Of a stretch of 5,818 bases of DNA, positions 1 through 5,818 are shown one piece after another. Both the position numbers and the translations under genes were made by a program. Source of the DNA: Bacteroidota bacterium (GTDB lineage: Bacteria > Bacteroidota > Bacteroidia > Bacteroidales > VadinHA17); contig JAUWMO010000227.1 in the NCBI GenBank assembly GCA_030613125.1, positions 1-5,818 of the forward strand. Direction: 5' to 3'. How positions within the stretch are numbered: position 1 is the first letter of the stretch; every line of letters begins with the position of its first letter. Below the pieces are notes generated by a model. That model saw only the letters and a list, made by a program, of their open reading frames with translations, did not search any database and was not told the DNA's origin.

Positions 1-1558
1 AAATAAGAATAATGCTTCATTTTTATTGAATTATAGATATTCCACCCTGGCTCTGCTAAATGCAATTGGGTTAAGATCTATTGCAGGCAGTTCAGTCCCC
101 CAGTATCAGGATCTTACTTTTTAGGTGGATATTCCAACAAAAAAGGCCGGTAAGTTTGTTTTGTTTGGTTTAGGCGGAAAAAGTTTTATTCAGATCTATG
201 ATAGCAAAAAAGACAGTACTGAATTTTCATACGGTTTATCAGGAACGGATACAGATTTTGGTTCAAAAATGGGAGTAATAGGACTTTCCCATATATATTA
301 TTTTAATAATTCCACCCGTTTGAAAACAAGTTTTTCGGTGCAGGGAGTAAGCAGTTTTACCAAACTGGATTCAATTGATAAAAAATCAGAAATTAAGAAA
401 CAGTTTTACCGCTCCAACCTGGGAGAAACCAAATACGGGATTTCTACACATTTACTAAAAAAATTCGGCGCGAGGGATATGTTGGTGTCAGGACTGATCT
501 ATGACTATTACCTTGTAAGTTATATCGATAGCGTTTATTTATGGAAAGAGGACCGGTTTCAAAAAAATAATAATTCTGAAGGAAATTTTGATCTGTTACA
601 AGCATATGCTCATTGGAAACATAATTTTTCAAATACTTTCAGCTTAAATTTTGGCTTGCATTACCAATATTTTAGTTTGAACGGCAGTCAGTCACTTGAG
701 CCCCGTGCCGGTTTAAAATGGAACTTTGCAAAAAACCAATCTTTGAATTTTGGCTATGGTCTTCATGCACAAACACAACCCAAGATGCTTTATTTTGTTG
801 AAACCGATATGGGGAATGATATTATTGAGTTTACAAATAAAGACCTTGAGTTTACCCGAAGTAATCAGTTTGTAATTGGTTACGACAATATACTCAGACC
901 AAATTTCAGAATACGTTTGGAAACCTACTACCAGTATCTAACCAGGGTACCTGTAACAGAAAGTACTCCTGATTATTCTGTAATCAACGAAGGTGCCGAT
1001 TTTCATATTAATTTATATGACAGCCTTGAGAATAAAGGATTGGGGCAGAATTATGGTGTGGAGTTGACAATTGAGAAGTTCTTTGCCAAAAATTACTATT
1101 TGCTGTTTACTGCCTCGTTGTTTGAATCAAAATACAAAGGGTATAATGGTATTGAACACTCTACGGTCTTTAACAATAATTTCGTATTCAATGCTCTGGG
1201 TGGATATGAATTCAAAATTAAAGAAAAAAACTCCCTGAATATTGACCTTAAAGGAGTTTATGCTGGAGGAAAGCGTTATATTCCAGTGGATGAGGAGGCA
1301 TCTGTGATTGAAAATGAAACGGTATATTTATGGAGTGAGGCCTATTCCAAAAAGTATAAAGATTATTTCAGAATAGACTTTCGGATCAGTTACCGCATGA
1401 ACTCAAAAAAAATTGATCAGGAATGGGCCGTGGATATCCAGAACATTACAAATCATAAAAACGTATTTCAATATACATGGGATCCGAACCGGAATGAATA
1501 TAGAATTGATTATCAACAAGGGATTTTTCCCATGTTTCTATTCAGAATATATTTTTAA
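1..1558 (+). pseudogene. TonB-dependent outer-membrane receptor, C-terminal barrel, interrupted by an in-frame TAG
   Basis: This is the C-terminal part of a TonB-dependent receptor beta-barrel, an outer-membrane protein that imports a ligand using TonB/ExbBD energy. The frame is open from base 2 for 40 codons (containing SFLLNYRYSTL and VPQYQDLTF), meets TAG at 122-124, then stays open for 477 codons to TAA at 1556-1558. The two sides read as one protein: VPQYQDLTF, stop, then VDIPTKKAGKFVLFGLGG resembles a continuous segment of Bacteroidota receptors with an N-terminal carboxypeptidase-like domain. The rest shows alternating aromatic/polar strands (YGLHAQTQPKMLYF, NFGLHYQYFSLNG) and a final strand FPMFLFRIYF ending in Phe, the usual C-terminal outer-membrane signature. 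The plug and signal peptide lie left of the window. A gene caller would start at GTG 125, but no ribosome-binding site precedes it, and such a product would lack signal, plug and early strands. The ligand is unknown. Family identity is fairly sure; loss of function is inferred. Confidence 0.82.
122..124 (+). other. In-frame premature TAG stop in the receptor gene
   Basis: TAG follows codons for DLTF and precedes codons for VDIPTKKAG. As I recall the family, a Lys or similar residue often sits here (DLTFK-type), and one A-to-T change turns AAG into TAG. CAG or GAG would also be one step away. No other stop or frameshift is visible in the following 477 codons. The change is therefore recent, an assembly or sequencing error, or tolerated. 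Confidence 0.85.
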
Positions 1559-1575
1559 TAAATACGTATTTATTA
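1556..1575. repeat. Perfect 20-bp A/T-rich palindrome at the receptor stop codon
   Basis: The half-site TAATAAATAC is followed directly by its exact reverse complement GTATTTATTA. The first three bases are the receptor's TAA stop codon. It lies in the gap between two convergent units (receptor ending at 1558, small minus-strand gene ending at 1601), where a bidirectional terminator would be expected. As RNA it would form an 8-bp stem of only A-U pairs with an ACGT loop. No U-tract follows on either strand, so it is not a canonical intrinsic terminator. It may instead be a protein-binding site or chance in A/T-rich DNA. The palindrome is certain; its function is not. Confidence 0.6.
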
Positions 1576-1600
1576 TCAACTGGATACTAAGAGTAATTAA

Positions 1601-1891
1601 CTACTTCTTCTTTGATCTTTGGTAGAAGATAATTCCCCCGCCAACTACAACAACGCCAATTATAACATAAATGGCCCAGGAAGCTTTACCTGGTTCTTTT
1701 GTACCTGCCTCCTCCTCTTCTTCTTCCGGAGTATAAAAAACAGGGTCCATATCATCTATCGAGACTGAATCCTGTATGGACAATTCATCTGCAGATACAT
1801 TCACAGTATCTTGAGGGCTTGCCTTAACCATACCGGTGCCGGCAAGTAGCAGAAAACAAAAAACTATTAAACCAGAGATTAATTTTTTCAT
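1601..1891 (-). CDS. Small acidic exported protein with one C-terminal membrane helix, function unknown
   Basis: A 96-residue protein of no family I can name. Residues 1-24 look like a Sec signal peptide: a basic MKK start, a hydrophobic core from about 4 to 20, and a VKA/S cleavage site after Ala24. There is no lipobox, as the only Cys (12) is inside the core. Residues 25-70 form a hydrophilic, Asp/Glu-rich, probably disordered linker with ELSIQDS, SIDDMDPVFY and a run of six Glu at 56-61. Residues 72-90 are a Gly/Val/Ile membrane helix, ending in a basic QRSKKK tail. The positive-inside rule puts the tail in the cytoplasm and the acidic linker in the periplasm. The ATG at 1889-1891 is supported by the signal peptide and an A-rich leader (TACTTAAAAA). 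It lies 73 nt downstream of the GT-C gene on the same strand and is convergent with the receptor. It could be an accessory or acceptor protein for the neighbouring glycosyltransferases, but nothing in the sequence proves this. Confidence 0.75.
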   Translation of the reverse strand: MKKLISGLIVFCFLLLAGTGMVKASPQDTVNVSADELSIQDSVSIDDMDPVFYTPEEEEEEAGTKEPGKASWAIYVIIGVVVVGGGIIFYQRSKKK

Positions 1892-1938
1892 TTTTTAAGT
1901 ATTAGATATTATTTTTTTATGGATTTTAGTAAGTGCTG

Positions 1939-1969
1939 CAAAGTTCAGTAAAGTCAGCGAATAATTAAA
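1939..1969 (-). promoter_or_regulatory. Weak candidate Bacteroidota-type promoter for the small acidic protein gene
   Basis: Read on the minus strand, GAACTTTG (1946-1939) matches seven of eight positions of the Bacteroides -7 consensus TAnnTTTG. TTTA (1969-1966) lies 19 nt upstream and matches three of four positions of the -33 TTTG. Transcription would begin about 40 nt before the ATG at 1891. The upstream box overlaps the end of the glycosyltransferase gene. Such matches are common in A/T-rich DNA, so this is only a candidate. The alternative is read-through from the upstream operon. Confidence 0.22.
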
Positions 1970-4055
1970 GTTTTTTGGCAAAATTAAAATATTTTTCTGC
2001 TAATGTATATTCTCCGTTTTTTTTATAGAAATTTCCCAGCCTTAGAAAAGCAGGTTTATACACCGGGTTAATCGAAATACATTTCTTTAATGTTTTTACT
2101 GCAAGTTCATTTCTGTCAATCTCAAAATATATATTGGCAAGACTAAGGTATGAAGGGAAATATTTGTAGTTATTATTAATATTTTTCTTAAAAAGGTCAA
2201 TCGCTTTTATACTATTACCTTCAAGATGATATATTTTAGCATAATGGTGAACTGCTACTTCATATTCAGGATAAATCTTCAGACATTTGTCGAGATATTT
2301 TTTTGCTGAGCTCAGGTCGTCTTTTCGCATGAATGCAACTGACAGGTTTATTAATGCCGCCTCATTATATGGATTCTTTTCAACAGCACGAATTAATAAA
2401 AATATAGCCTGATCAAAATTGTCTTCTGTCAGAGCAATATAACCATGGTAATCTTCTTTGGTTTCTCTGTTAAGTATAGCACAAACCGGAACACCATCAA
2501 CATTTATTGTATGAATTGTCTTTCGGGGAGGCCATATTTTCATTTTCAATTGAAACGGGTGAATGTAGGAATTTGCAATTATTGCGAAATCCCAATCAGA
2601 ATTTCCCCGCGAATAATACTTAATGAACTGTGTTGTAATTTTATCTTGCTTGTGTCTGAATAACCAGGAACCGGGAAAATTCAAAGCAACCTTGGTTTTT
2701 ACCTGATCTGAATTATTGTTTTGTTCAATATAATTCTGTAGCCATAATGATGCTTCCTGGATAGTATGAAAATAGTAATCAGTTTCATAATTGCCATATG
2801 CTCCGTTTATGCCTCCAATCCATTCATTAAAGTACATATACTGATAAGGATGGTTTTTAATAATAAACCGCAGCGGGTGGAAGAATAAAAGGATAAATAA
2901 AAAAATAAGTATAATCCTTATTTTAAATGAATGGATTTTTCTGATTATACATTCATATCCAAGTGCTGAAAGGATAACCAATGGAGGGTAAATAAATATT
3001 ACGTGCCGCCAAGCACCATATACATTTGAATCACCTAATATTATAAATATCAATGGGAACAGAAATGTTATAAAGAGAAAAAATATAAATATCCAATAAT
3101 GGTCTTTAAGTAGTTTTTTTGAATGTAAAATGAAGATGAGGAATCCTAGTAATACGACTGTAGGGATTGAGATTACCATATATTTTAGAAGATAATACCA
3201 GGGTAATTGGTCAGACCAATAGACCGATCCCTCGAATATTTGTCGTATTGTTGTAGGAAACTGGGTCATAGCTGAAAAGGAGAGCCATGGGTTTATTATT
3301 GGATTTTCAAGTCCAAATGGCCATAATACCAATCCCAGAATGTATCCTGAGACAGATATACCCAGCACAATCAGAAAAACAATCAGGATGTTTTTCCGGG
3401 TTACCCATTTTTCTCTTCTGATATAGTTGCTTATTAAATAAAGTCCTGTAAATAAGAATAAGTAACAAATCAAAATAAAACCTCCAACCCTGATACTTAT
3501 TGCAAAAGCCAGTCCCAGTACCGGGAGGAGCAGGATCTTAATTGTGTGTTTAGGTAACTTGTTTATTACCAGGAAGGTAAAATAAATTGTGGCAATATAG
3601 CCCAGTGCGAACGGAATATCCTTAAGGTTATTCCAGGAATGTCCCAAAAACCTTGAAGATACCAGAAAAAGTAACAGTGTTAGAAATCCTGCCCTGTAAC
3701 CCGATAAAAAAACAGCTAAAAGTCCGCTAATAAATATTGTTCCCCAACCGGCAATTGCATTTGCTACATGCCTGAATTGGTAAATGTCTTCAATATTCAA
3801 CCAGTTAGCAAAGATTGTGGTTATGTTGTCAAATGACTGGCCATAATATTTCAGATGGGTCCCCGGTGTATGAAGAGCAGATTTATCTTTCCCGAAAGAA
3901 TTAAAATAGTTGATTACTTTCTCTGATTGTTTTAAGTGGAATTCTTCATCACCTGAAATTCCGGCATCCCTGCTTAACCATGGTAGAATAATAAGAAGTA
4001 TAAAGGATAAGGCGTAAAAAGCATTCTTGAAATTCAAAAACTTACTTGATAACAT
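1965..4055 (-). CDS. Polytopic GT-C-type membrane glycosyltransferase with C-terminal TPR domain
   Basis: A 696-residue inner-membrane protein, resembling Bacteroidota proteins annotated as family 39 / dolichyl-phosphate-mannose-type glycosyltransferases. These use a polyprenyl-phosphate sugar as donor. I count about 11 membrane helices (near 12-27, 98-118, 122-137, 147-165, 172-189, 190-209, 222-246, 287-310, 320-340, 351-371, 379-395). The first outer loop carries ISGDEEFH (Asp36, Glu37), where GT-C enzymes keep their catalytic acidic residue. A second loop has RFLGHSWNNLKDIPF (135-149). Basic loops (NKLPKH, RREKWVTRK, HSKKLLKDH, RKIHSFK) all fall on the inner side, so the C-terminus is predicted periplasmic. 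Residues 396-534 are a soluble segment beginning with YQYMYFNEWIGG. Residues 535-696 hold about five TPRs with 34-residue spacing (565, 599, 633, 667). The ATG at 4055 lies 19 nt after the GT2 stop, which fits translation from one mRNA. Sugar and acceptor are unknown. A Wzy/O-antigen-ligase-like role is less likely given the early DE motif. Confidence 0.8.
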   Translation of the reverse strand: MLSSKFLNFKNAFYALSFILLIILPWLSRDAGISGDEEFHLKQSEKVINYFNSFGKDKSALHTPGTHLKYYGQSFDNITTIFANWLNIEDIYQFRHVANAIAGWGTIFISGLLAVFLSGYRAGFLTLLLFLVSSRFLGHSWNNLKDIPFALGYIATIYFTFLVINKLPKHTIKILLLPVLGLAFAISIRVGGFILICYLFLFTGLYLISNYIRREKWVTRKNILIVFLIVLGISVSGYILGLVLWPFGLENPIINPWLSFSAMTQFPTTIRQIFEGSVYWSDQLPWYYLLKYMVISIPTVVLLGFLIFILHSKKLLKDHYWIFIFFLFITFLFPLIFIILGDSNVYGAWRHVIFIYPPLVILSALGYECIIRKIHSFKIRIILIFLFILLFFHPLRFIIKNHPYQYMYFNEWIGGINGAYGNYETDYYFHTIQEASLWLQNYIEQNNNSDQVKTKVALNFPGSWLFRHKQDKITTQFIKYYSRGNSDWDFAIIANSYIHPFQLKMKIWPPRKTIHTINVDGVPVCAILNRETKEDYHGYIALTEDNFDQAIFLLIRAVEKNPYNEAALINLSVAFMRKDDLSSAKKYLDKCLKIYPEYEVAVHHYAKIYHLEGNSIKAIDLFKKNINNNYKYFPSYLSLANIYFEIDRNELAVKTLKKCISINPVYKPAFLRLGNFYKKNGEYTLAEKYFNFAKKL
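2001..2453 (-). other. TPR repeat domain at the C-terminus of the GT-C protein
   Basis: Approximate span of residues 535-696 of the membrane glycosyltransferase, ending close to its stop codon. Units begin near residues 535 (degenerate), 565, 599, 633 and 667. The last four starts are exactly 34 residues apart. Each unit has the TPR pattern of helix A with a small residue at position 8 and helix B with A/L at position 20, then Pro near position 32 (for example EKNPYN, KIYPEY, SINPVY). TPR domains bind proteins. Here the domain is predicted to face the periplasm, so it may hold the acceptor or a partner. The nucleotide limits are rough. Confidence 0.7.
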
Positions 4056-4074
4056 TTGATCTGTTTAGACAAAA

Positions 4075-4992
4075 TTAATCGTCAAATATTTCCTTTACCA
4101 GGTAAACAGGCCTGTTTTGTGACTCCTTATAGCTGCGAAATACATATTCTCCCAGGACACCCAGGAAAGTTAACTGGATAGATCCGAGGAAATAGATACT
4201 TAGCAGAGTAGATGACCAGCCCAACACTGCAAATCCGAAAATTTTGGCAATTAATACATAAATACCTGCAAACAGGAAAACCACAATTCCAATAATCCCG
4301 AGAAAAAGACAAATTCTAAGAGGTAGTTTTGAGAAAGAAAATATTGCATCAGCTCCAAGGGCAAACAATTTCCAAATGCTCATCTTTGACTTCCCCTCTT
4401 TTCTCTCTTCACGGACATATTCAACAAAACCCTGTTTAAAACCTACAAATGACCGCATCCCTGGCAAATACCTTATTTTTTCCTTTAATGCCAATAGCCC
4501 GTTAAGAGCATTCCTGTTCATCATCGAGAAGTTGCCAACATTTTCTATTTCCCTGAATCCGGAAACTTTTGTAAAAAGTTTGTGAAAAACAGATGTTATA
4601 ATTTTTCTGTTAATTTTTTCTTTTTTTGATTTTCTTTTTCCGTTAATAATATCAAATTCTCCGGATTTCAGTTTCAGGTACATTTTATTAATTAATTCAG
4701 GAGGGTCCTGCAAATCTCCATCCATCATTGCAATATAGTCACCTTTGGCATACTCTAATCCTGCAGTAAAGGCAGCCTGATGGCCAAAATTTCTGGACAG
4801 GGCAATTATTTTTATTCGGTTGTTTTTGTTACGATGTTGCAGGAGTTTAGCTAAGGTACTATCCTGGCTGCCATCGTCAACCAGAAGTATTTCATACTCC
4901 ATGGGTAATTCTGTCAAAACTTTTAACGACCTCCTGATTAGTTCATCAACTAAATTTTCTTCATTATAGACAGGAACTACTAAAGAAATCAT
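4075..4992 (-). CDS. GT2 family polyprenyl-phosphate glycosyltransferase (DPM1/GtrB-like)
   Basis: A 305-residue enzyme expected to transfer a sugar from a nucleotide donor to undecaprenyl phosphate at the cytoplasmic face of the inner membrane. The GT-A domain occupies about residues 1-215. It begins ISLVVPVYNEE (2-12), then VDDGSQDS (38-45) for nucleotide binding, RNFGHQAAFTAG (67-78), and the metal-binding MDGDLQDPPEL (90-100) with the DxD pair Asp91/Asp93. The REERKEGKSKMS segment (194-205) matches the conserved basic Arg/Ser region of the family. Two membrane helices follow (about 226-250 and 261-284), as in GtrB, CsbB and ArnC-like proteins, then a basic tail. The length is typical. The ATG at 4992 sits immediately before the family's first beta-strand, 15 nt after the oxidoreductase stop, and has no Shine-Dalgarno. 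The downstream GT-C protein is the natural user of its lipid-linked product. The sugar cannot be predicted. Confidence 0.9.
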   Translation of the reverse strand: MISLVVPVYNEENLVDELIRRSLKVLTELPMEYEILLVDDGSQDSTLAKLLQHRNKNNRIKIIALSRNFGHQAAFTAGLEYAKGDYIAMMDGDLQDPPELINKMYLKLKSGEFDIINGKRKSKKEKINRKIITSVFHKLFTKVSGFREIENVGNFSMMNRNALNGLLALKEKIRYLPGMRSFVGFKQGFVEYVREERKEGKSKMSIWKLFALGADAIFSFSKLPLRICLFLGIIGIVVFLFAGIYVLIAKIFGFAVLGWSSTLLSIYFLGSIQLTFLGVLGEYVFRSYKESQNRPVYLVKEIFDD

Positions 4993-5007
4993 AATTAAAG
5001 ATAAGTA

Positions 5008-5818
5008 TTATATATCATACCAGACATTCCCTTCCTTATTCGATCTCACAACATTTTCAATGAATTTCATGCCTCTCACGCCATCGTTTATAGTAGGGAA
5101 TTCACCTTCATAATATTTTTGACCTCTTATGGCTTTTGCTACACCTTTATAAATATTACCAAAAGCTTCATATATCCCTTCCGGATGCCCGGGAGGCAAA
5201 ACATGACTGGATTCAGCAAAACCGGAATTATAATCATGGGCCGGTTTGAAGACCTGAATTGGTTTGTCATCACTTAAAAGGTAAAGATAATTTGGATTTT
5301 CCTGCTCCCATTTTAAGCTTGCATCAGAACCATATATTGCAATTGTCAGGTTATTTTCTTCCCCTCCTGCAACCTGGCTTGCGCGAATGACCCCAAGGAG
5401 GTTTTCCTTAAATCGTAACAGTACAGTTCCATCAAGGTCAAGCTCTATATCTTTTTTAACATTATTTAAGTCAGCCAGCACCTTCTCAACTTTTAGTCCT
5501 GTTGTATATTCAATCAGGTTAAAAGCATGTACCCCAATGTCGGCCATACAACTGCTGGCTCCTGTATATTTAGGATCCAAACGCCAAACACCGGTGATCC
5601 TTGAGTCTTTCCCATGAATTATAGAATTAATCCATCCCTGATAGTACTGAGCATCAACACGTTGAATTTTGCCCAGAATGCCCTGTTTAACAAGTTCACG
5701 CATTTGCCTGACCATTGGATAACCAGTATACGTGTGTGTCAGGCCAAATACAACTTTATGTTCTTTTAAAAGGCGATTCAGATCTTCAGCCTCTTTCACA
5801 CTGGTAGTCATAGGTTTT
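5008..5818 (-). CDS. Gfo/Idh/MocA family NAD(P)-dependent oxidoreductase, N-terminus outside the window
   Basis: C-terminal two thirds of a Gfo/Idh/MocA oxidoreductase. These enzymes use NAD(P) to oxidise or reduce sugars, cyclitols and their derivatives in the cytoplasm. The frame runs off the right edge and starts with K-P-M-T-T-S-V-K-E-A-E-D, the end of the conserved EKP motif whose Lys is catalytic. The Met at 5811 is therefore internal, not the start. The Rossmann domain with its nucleotide-binding glycines, about 100 residues, must lie beyond 5818. Counting from that Met, WRLDPKYTG (76-84) and MADIGVHAFNL (89-99) carry the family's Asp91 and His95 catalytic pair. A PPGHPEG motif follows near 206-212. 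The protein ends NVWYDI before TAA at 5008-5010. It is the first visible gene of the minus-strand cluster, 15 nt before the GT2 gene. It may supply or modify a sugar for the glycosyltransferases, or may simply be a co-located catabolic enzyme. The substrate is unknown. Confidence 0.9.
   Translation of the reverse strand, partial: KPMTTSVKEAEDLNRLLKEHKVVFGLTHTYTGYPMVRQMRELVKQGILGKIQRVDAQYYQGWINSIIHGKDSRITGVWRLDPKYTGASSCMADIGVHAFNLIEYTTGLKVEKVLADLNNVKKDIELDLDGTVLLRFKENLLGVIRASQVAGGEENNLTIAIYGSDASLKWEQENPNYLYLLSDDKPIQVFKPAHDYNSGFAESSHVLPPGHPEGIYEAFGNIYKGVAKAIRGQKYYEGEFPTINDGVRGMKFIENVVRSNKEGNVWYDI

Noticed and set aside
444..632. 62-codon minus-strand reading frame inside the receptor gene
   Set aside because: It is antisense to clear beta-barrel coding sequence and has no recognisable protein features.
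125..1558. GTG at 125 as the real start of a 477-residue protein
   Set aside because: There is no ribosome-binding signal or signal peptide, and the receptor-like coding continues in frame upstream of the TAG. The start is an artefact of the stop codon.
1..1603. Genome-wide recoding of TAG as a sense codon
   Set aside because: The small minus-strand gene ends sensibly on TAG after its basic tail, and the other genes end on TAA. One internal TAG is better explained by mutation or error.
1413..1625. 70-codon plus-strand reading frame overlapping the receptor end and the gap
   Set aside because: It is out of frame with the receptor; its low-complexity Ile/Phe/Tyr tail is what A/T-rich DNA gives by chance.
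1601..1720. LPXTG, PEP-CTERM or lipoprotein signal in the small protein
   Set aside because: There is no LPXTG, no V-PEP motif and no lipobox Cys after the signal peptide. Only the general helix-plus-basic-tail form is shared.
2445..2663. 72-codon plus-strand reading frame inside the GT-C gene
   Set aside because: It is antisense to a well-supported coding region with no motif or start signal.
4127..4585. Short frames at 4127-4312 (-) and 4376-4585 (+) within the GT2 gene
   Set aside because: These are out-of-frame shadows of a well-conserved enzyme.
5387..5617. 76-codon plus-strand reading frame inside the oxidoreductase
   Set aside because: It is antisense to conserved catalytic-motif coding; its Ser/Thr/Pro-rich composition is typical of a shadow frame.
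5809..5811. ATG as the start of the oxidoreductase
   Set aside because: The preceding in-frame codons encode Lys-Pro of the conserved EKP motif, and a start here would remove the whole Rossmann domain. The gene continues past the window edge.
1..5818. CRISPR array, tRNA or rRNA genes, insertion sequence, phage or defence genes
   Set aside because: I saw no regularly spaced repeats, transposase or integrase coding, terminal inverted repeats or RNA-gene signatures on reading through both strands.

Overview
The window looks like ordinary chromosomal DNA from a Bacteroidota (Bacteroidetes) bacterium. The DNA is A+T-rich. Start codons are preceded by A/T-rich stretches with no GGAGG-type Shine-Dalgarno. 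The first gene is a beta-barrel of the TonB-dependent receptor type expanded in this phylum, and the large membrane glycosyltransferase with a TPR tail is also of a type I associate with Bacteroidota. I cannot resolve the genus.

Layout. Bases 1-1558 (+) hold the C-terminal part of a TonB-dependent outer-membrane receptor; its N-terminal part lies left of the window. An in-frame TAG at 122-124 interrupts it. The reading frame is open and receptor-like on both sides, so this is a broken gene, a sequence error or, less likely, a read-through site. The frame ends inside a perfect A/T-rich palindrome (1556-1575) in the short gap between convergent transcription units.

Everything to the right is on the minus strand, and transcription runs from right to left. 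The order is a Gfo/Idh/MocA oxidoreductase (5008 to beyond 5818, its start outside the window), a GT2 polyprenyl-phosphate glycosyltransferase with two C-terminal membrane helices (4075-4992), a polytopic GT-C-type glycosyltransferase with a C-terminal TPR domain (1965-4055), and a small secreted or membrane-anchored acidic protein (1601-1891). The gaps are 15, 19 and 73 nt, so the first three are probably co-transcribed. The last could be part of the operon or have its own weak promoter.

Working model (inference). The GT2 enzyme charges undecaprenyl phosphate with a sugar on the cytoplasmic face. The lipid-linked sugar is flipped, and the GT-C protein transfers it to an acceptor in the periplasm. 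Predicted topology puts the active-site loop and the TPR domain of the GT-C protein in the periplasm. The acceptor, the sugar and the role of the oxidoreductase cannot be read from the sequence. I see no CRISPR array, tRNA or rRNA gene, insertion sequence or phage gene, and no strong evidence of a wholly new system. The points most worth a second look are the interrupted receptor, the palindrome at its end, the GT2/GT-C-TPR pair and the small orphan protein.
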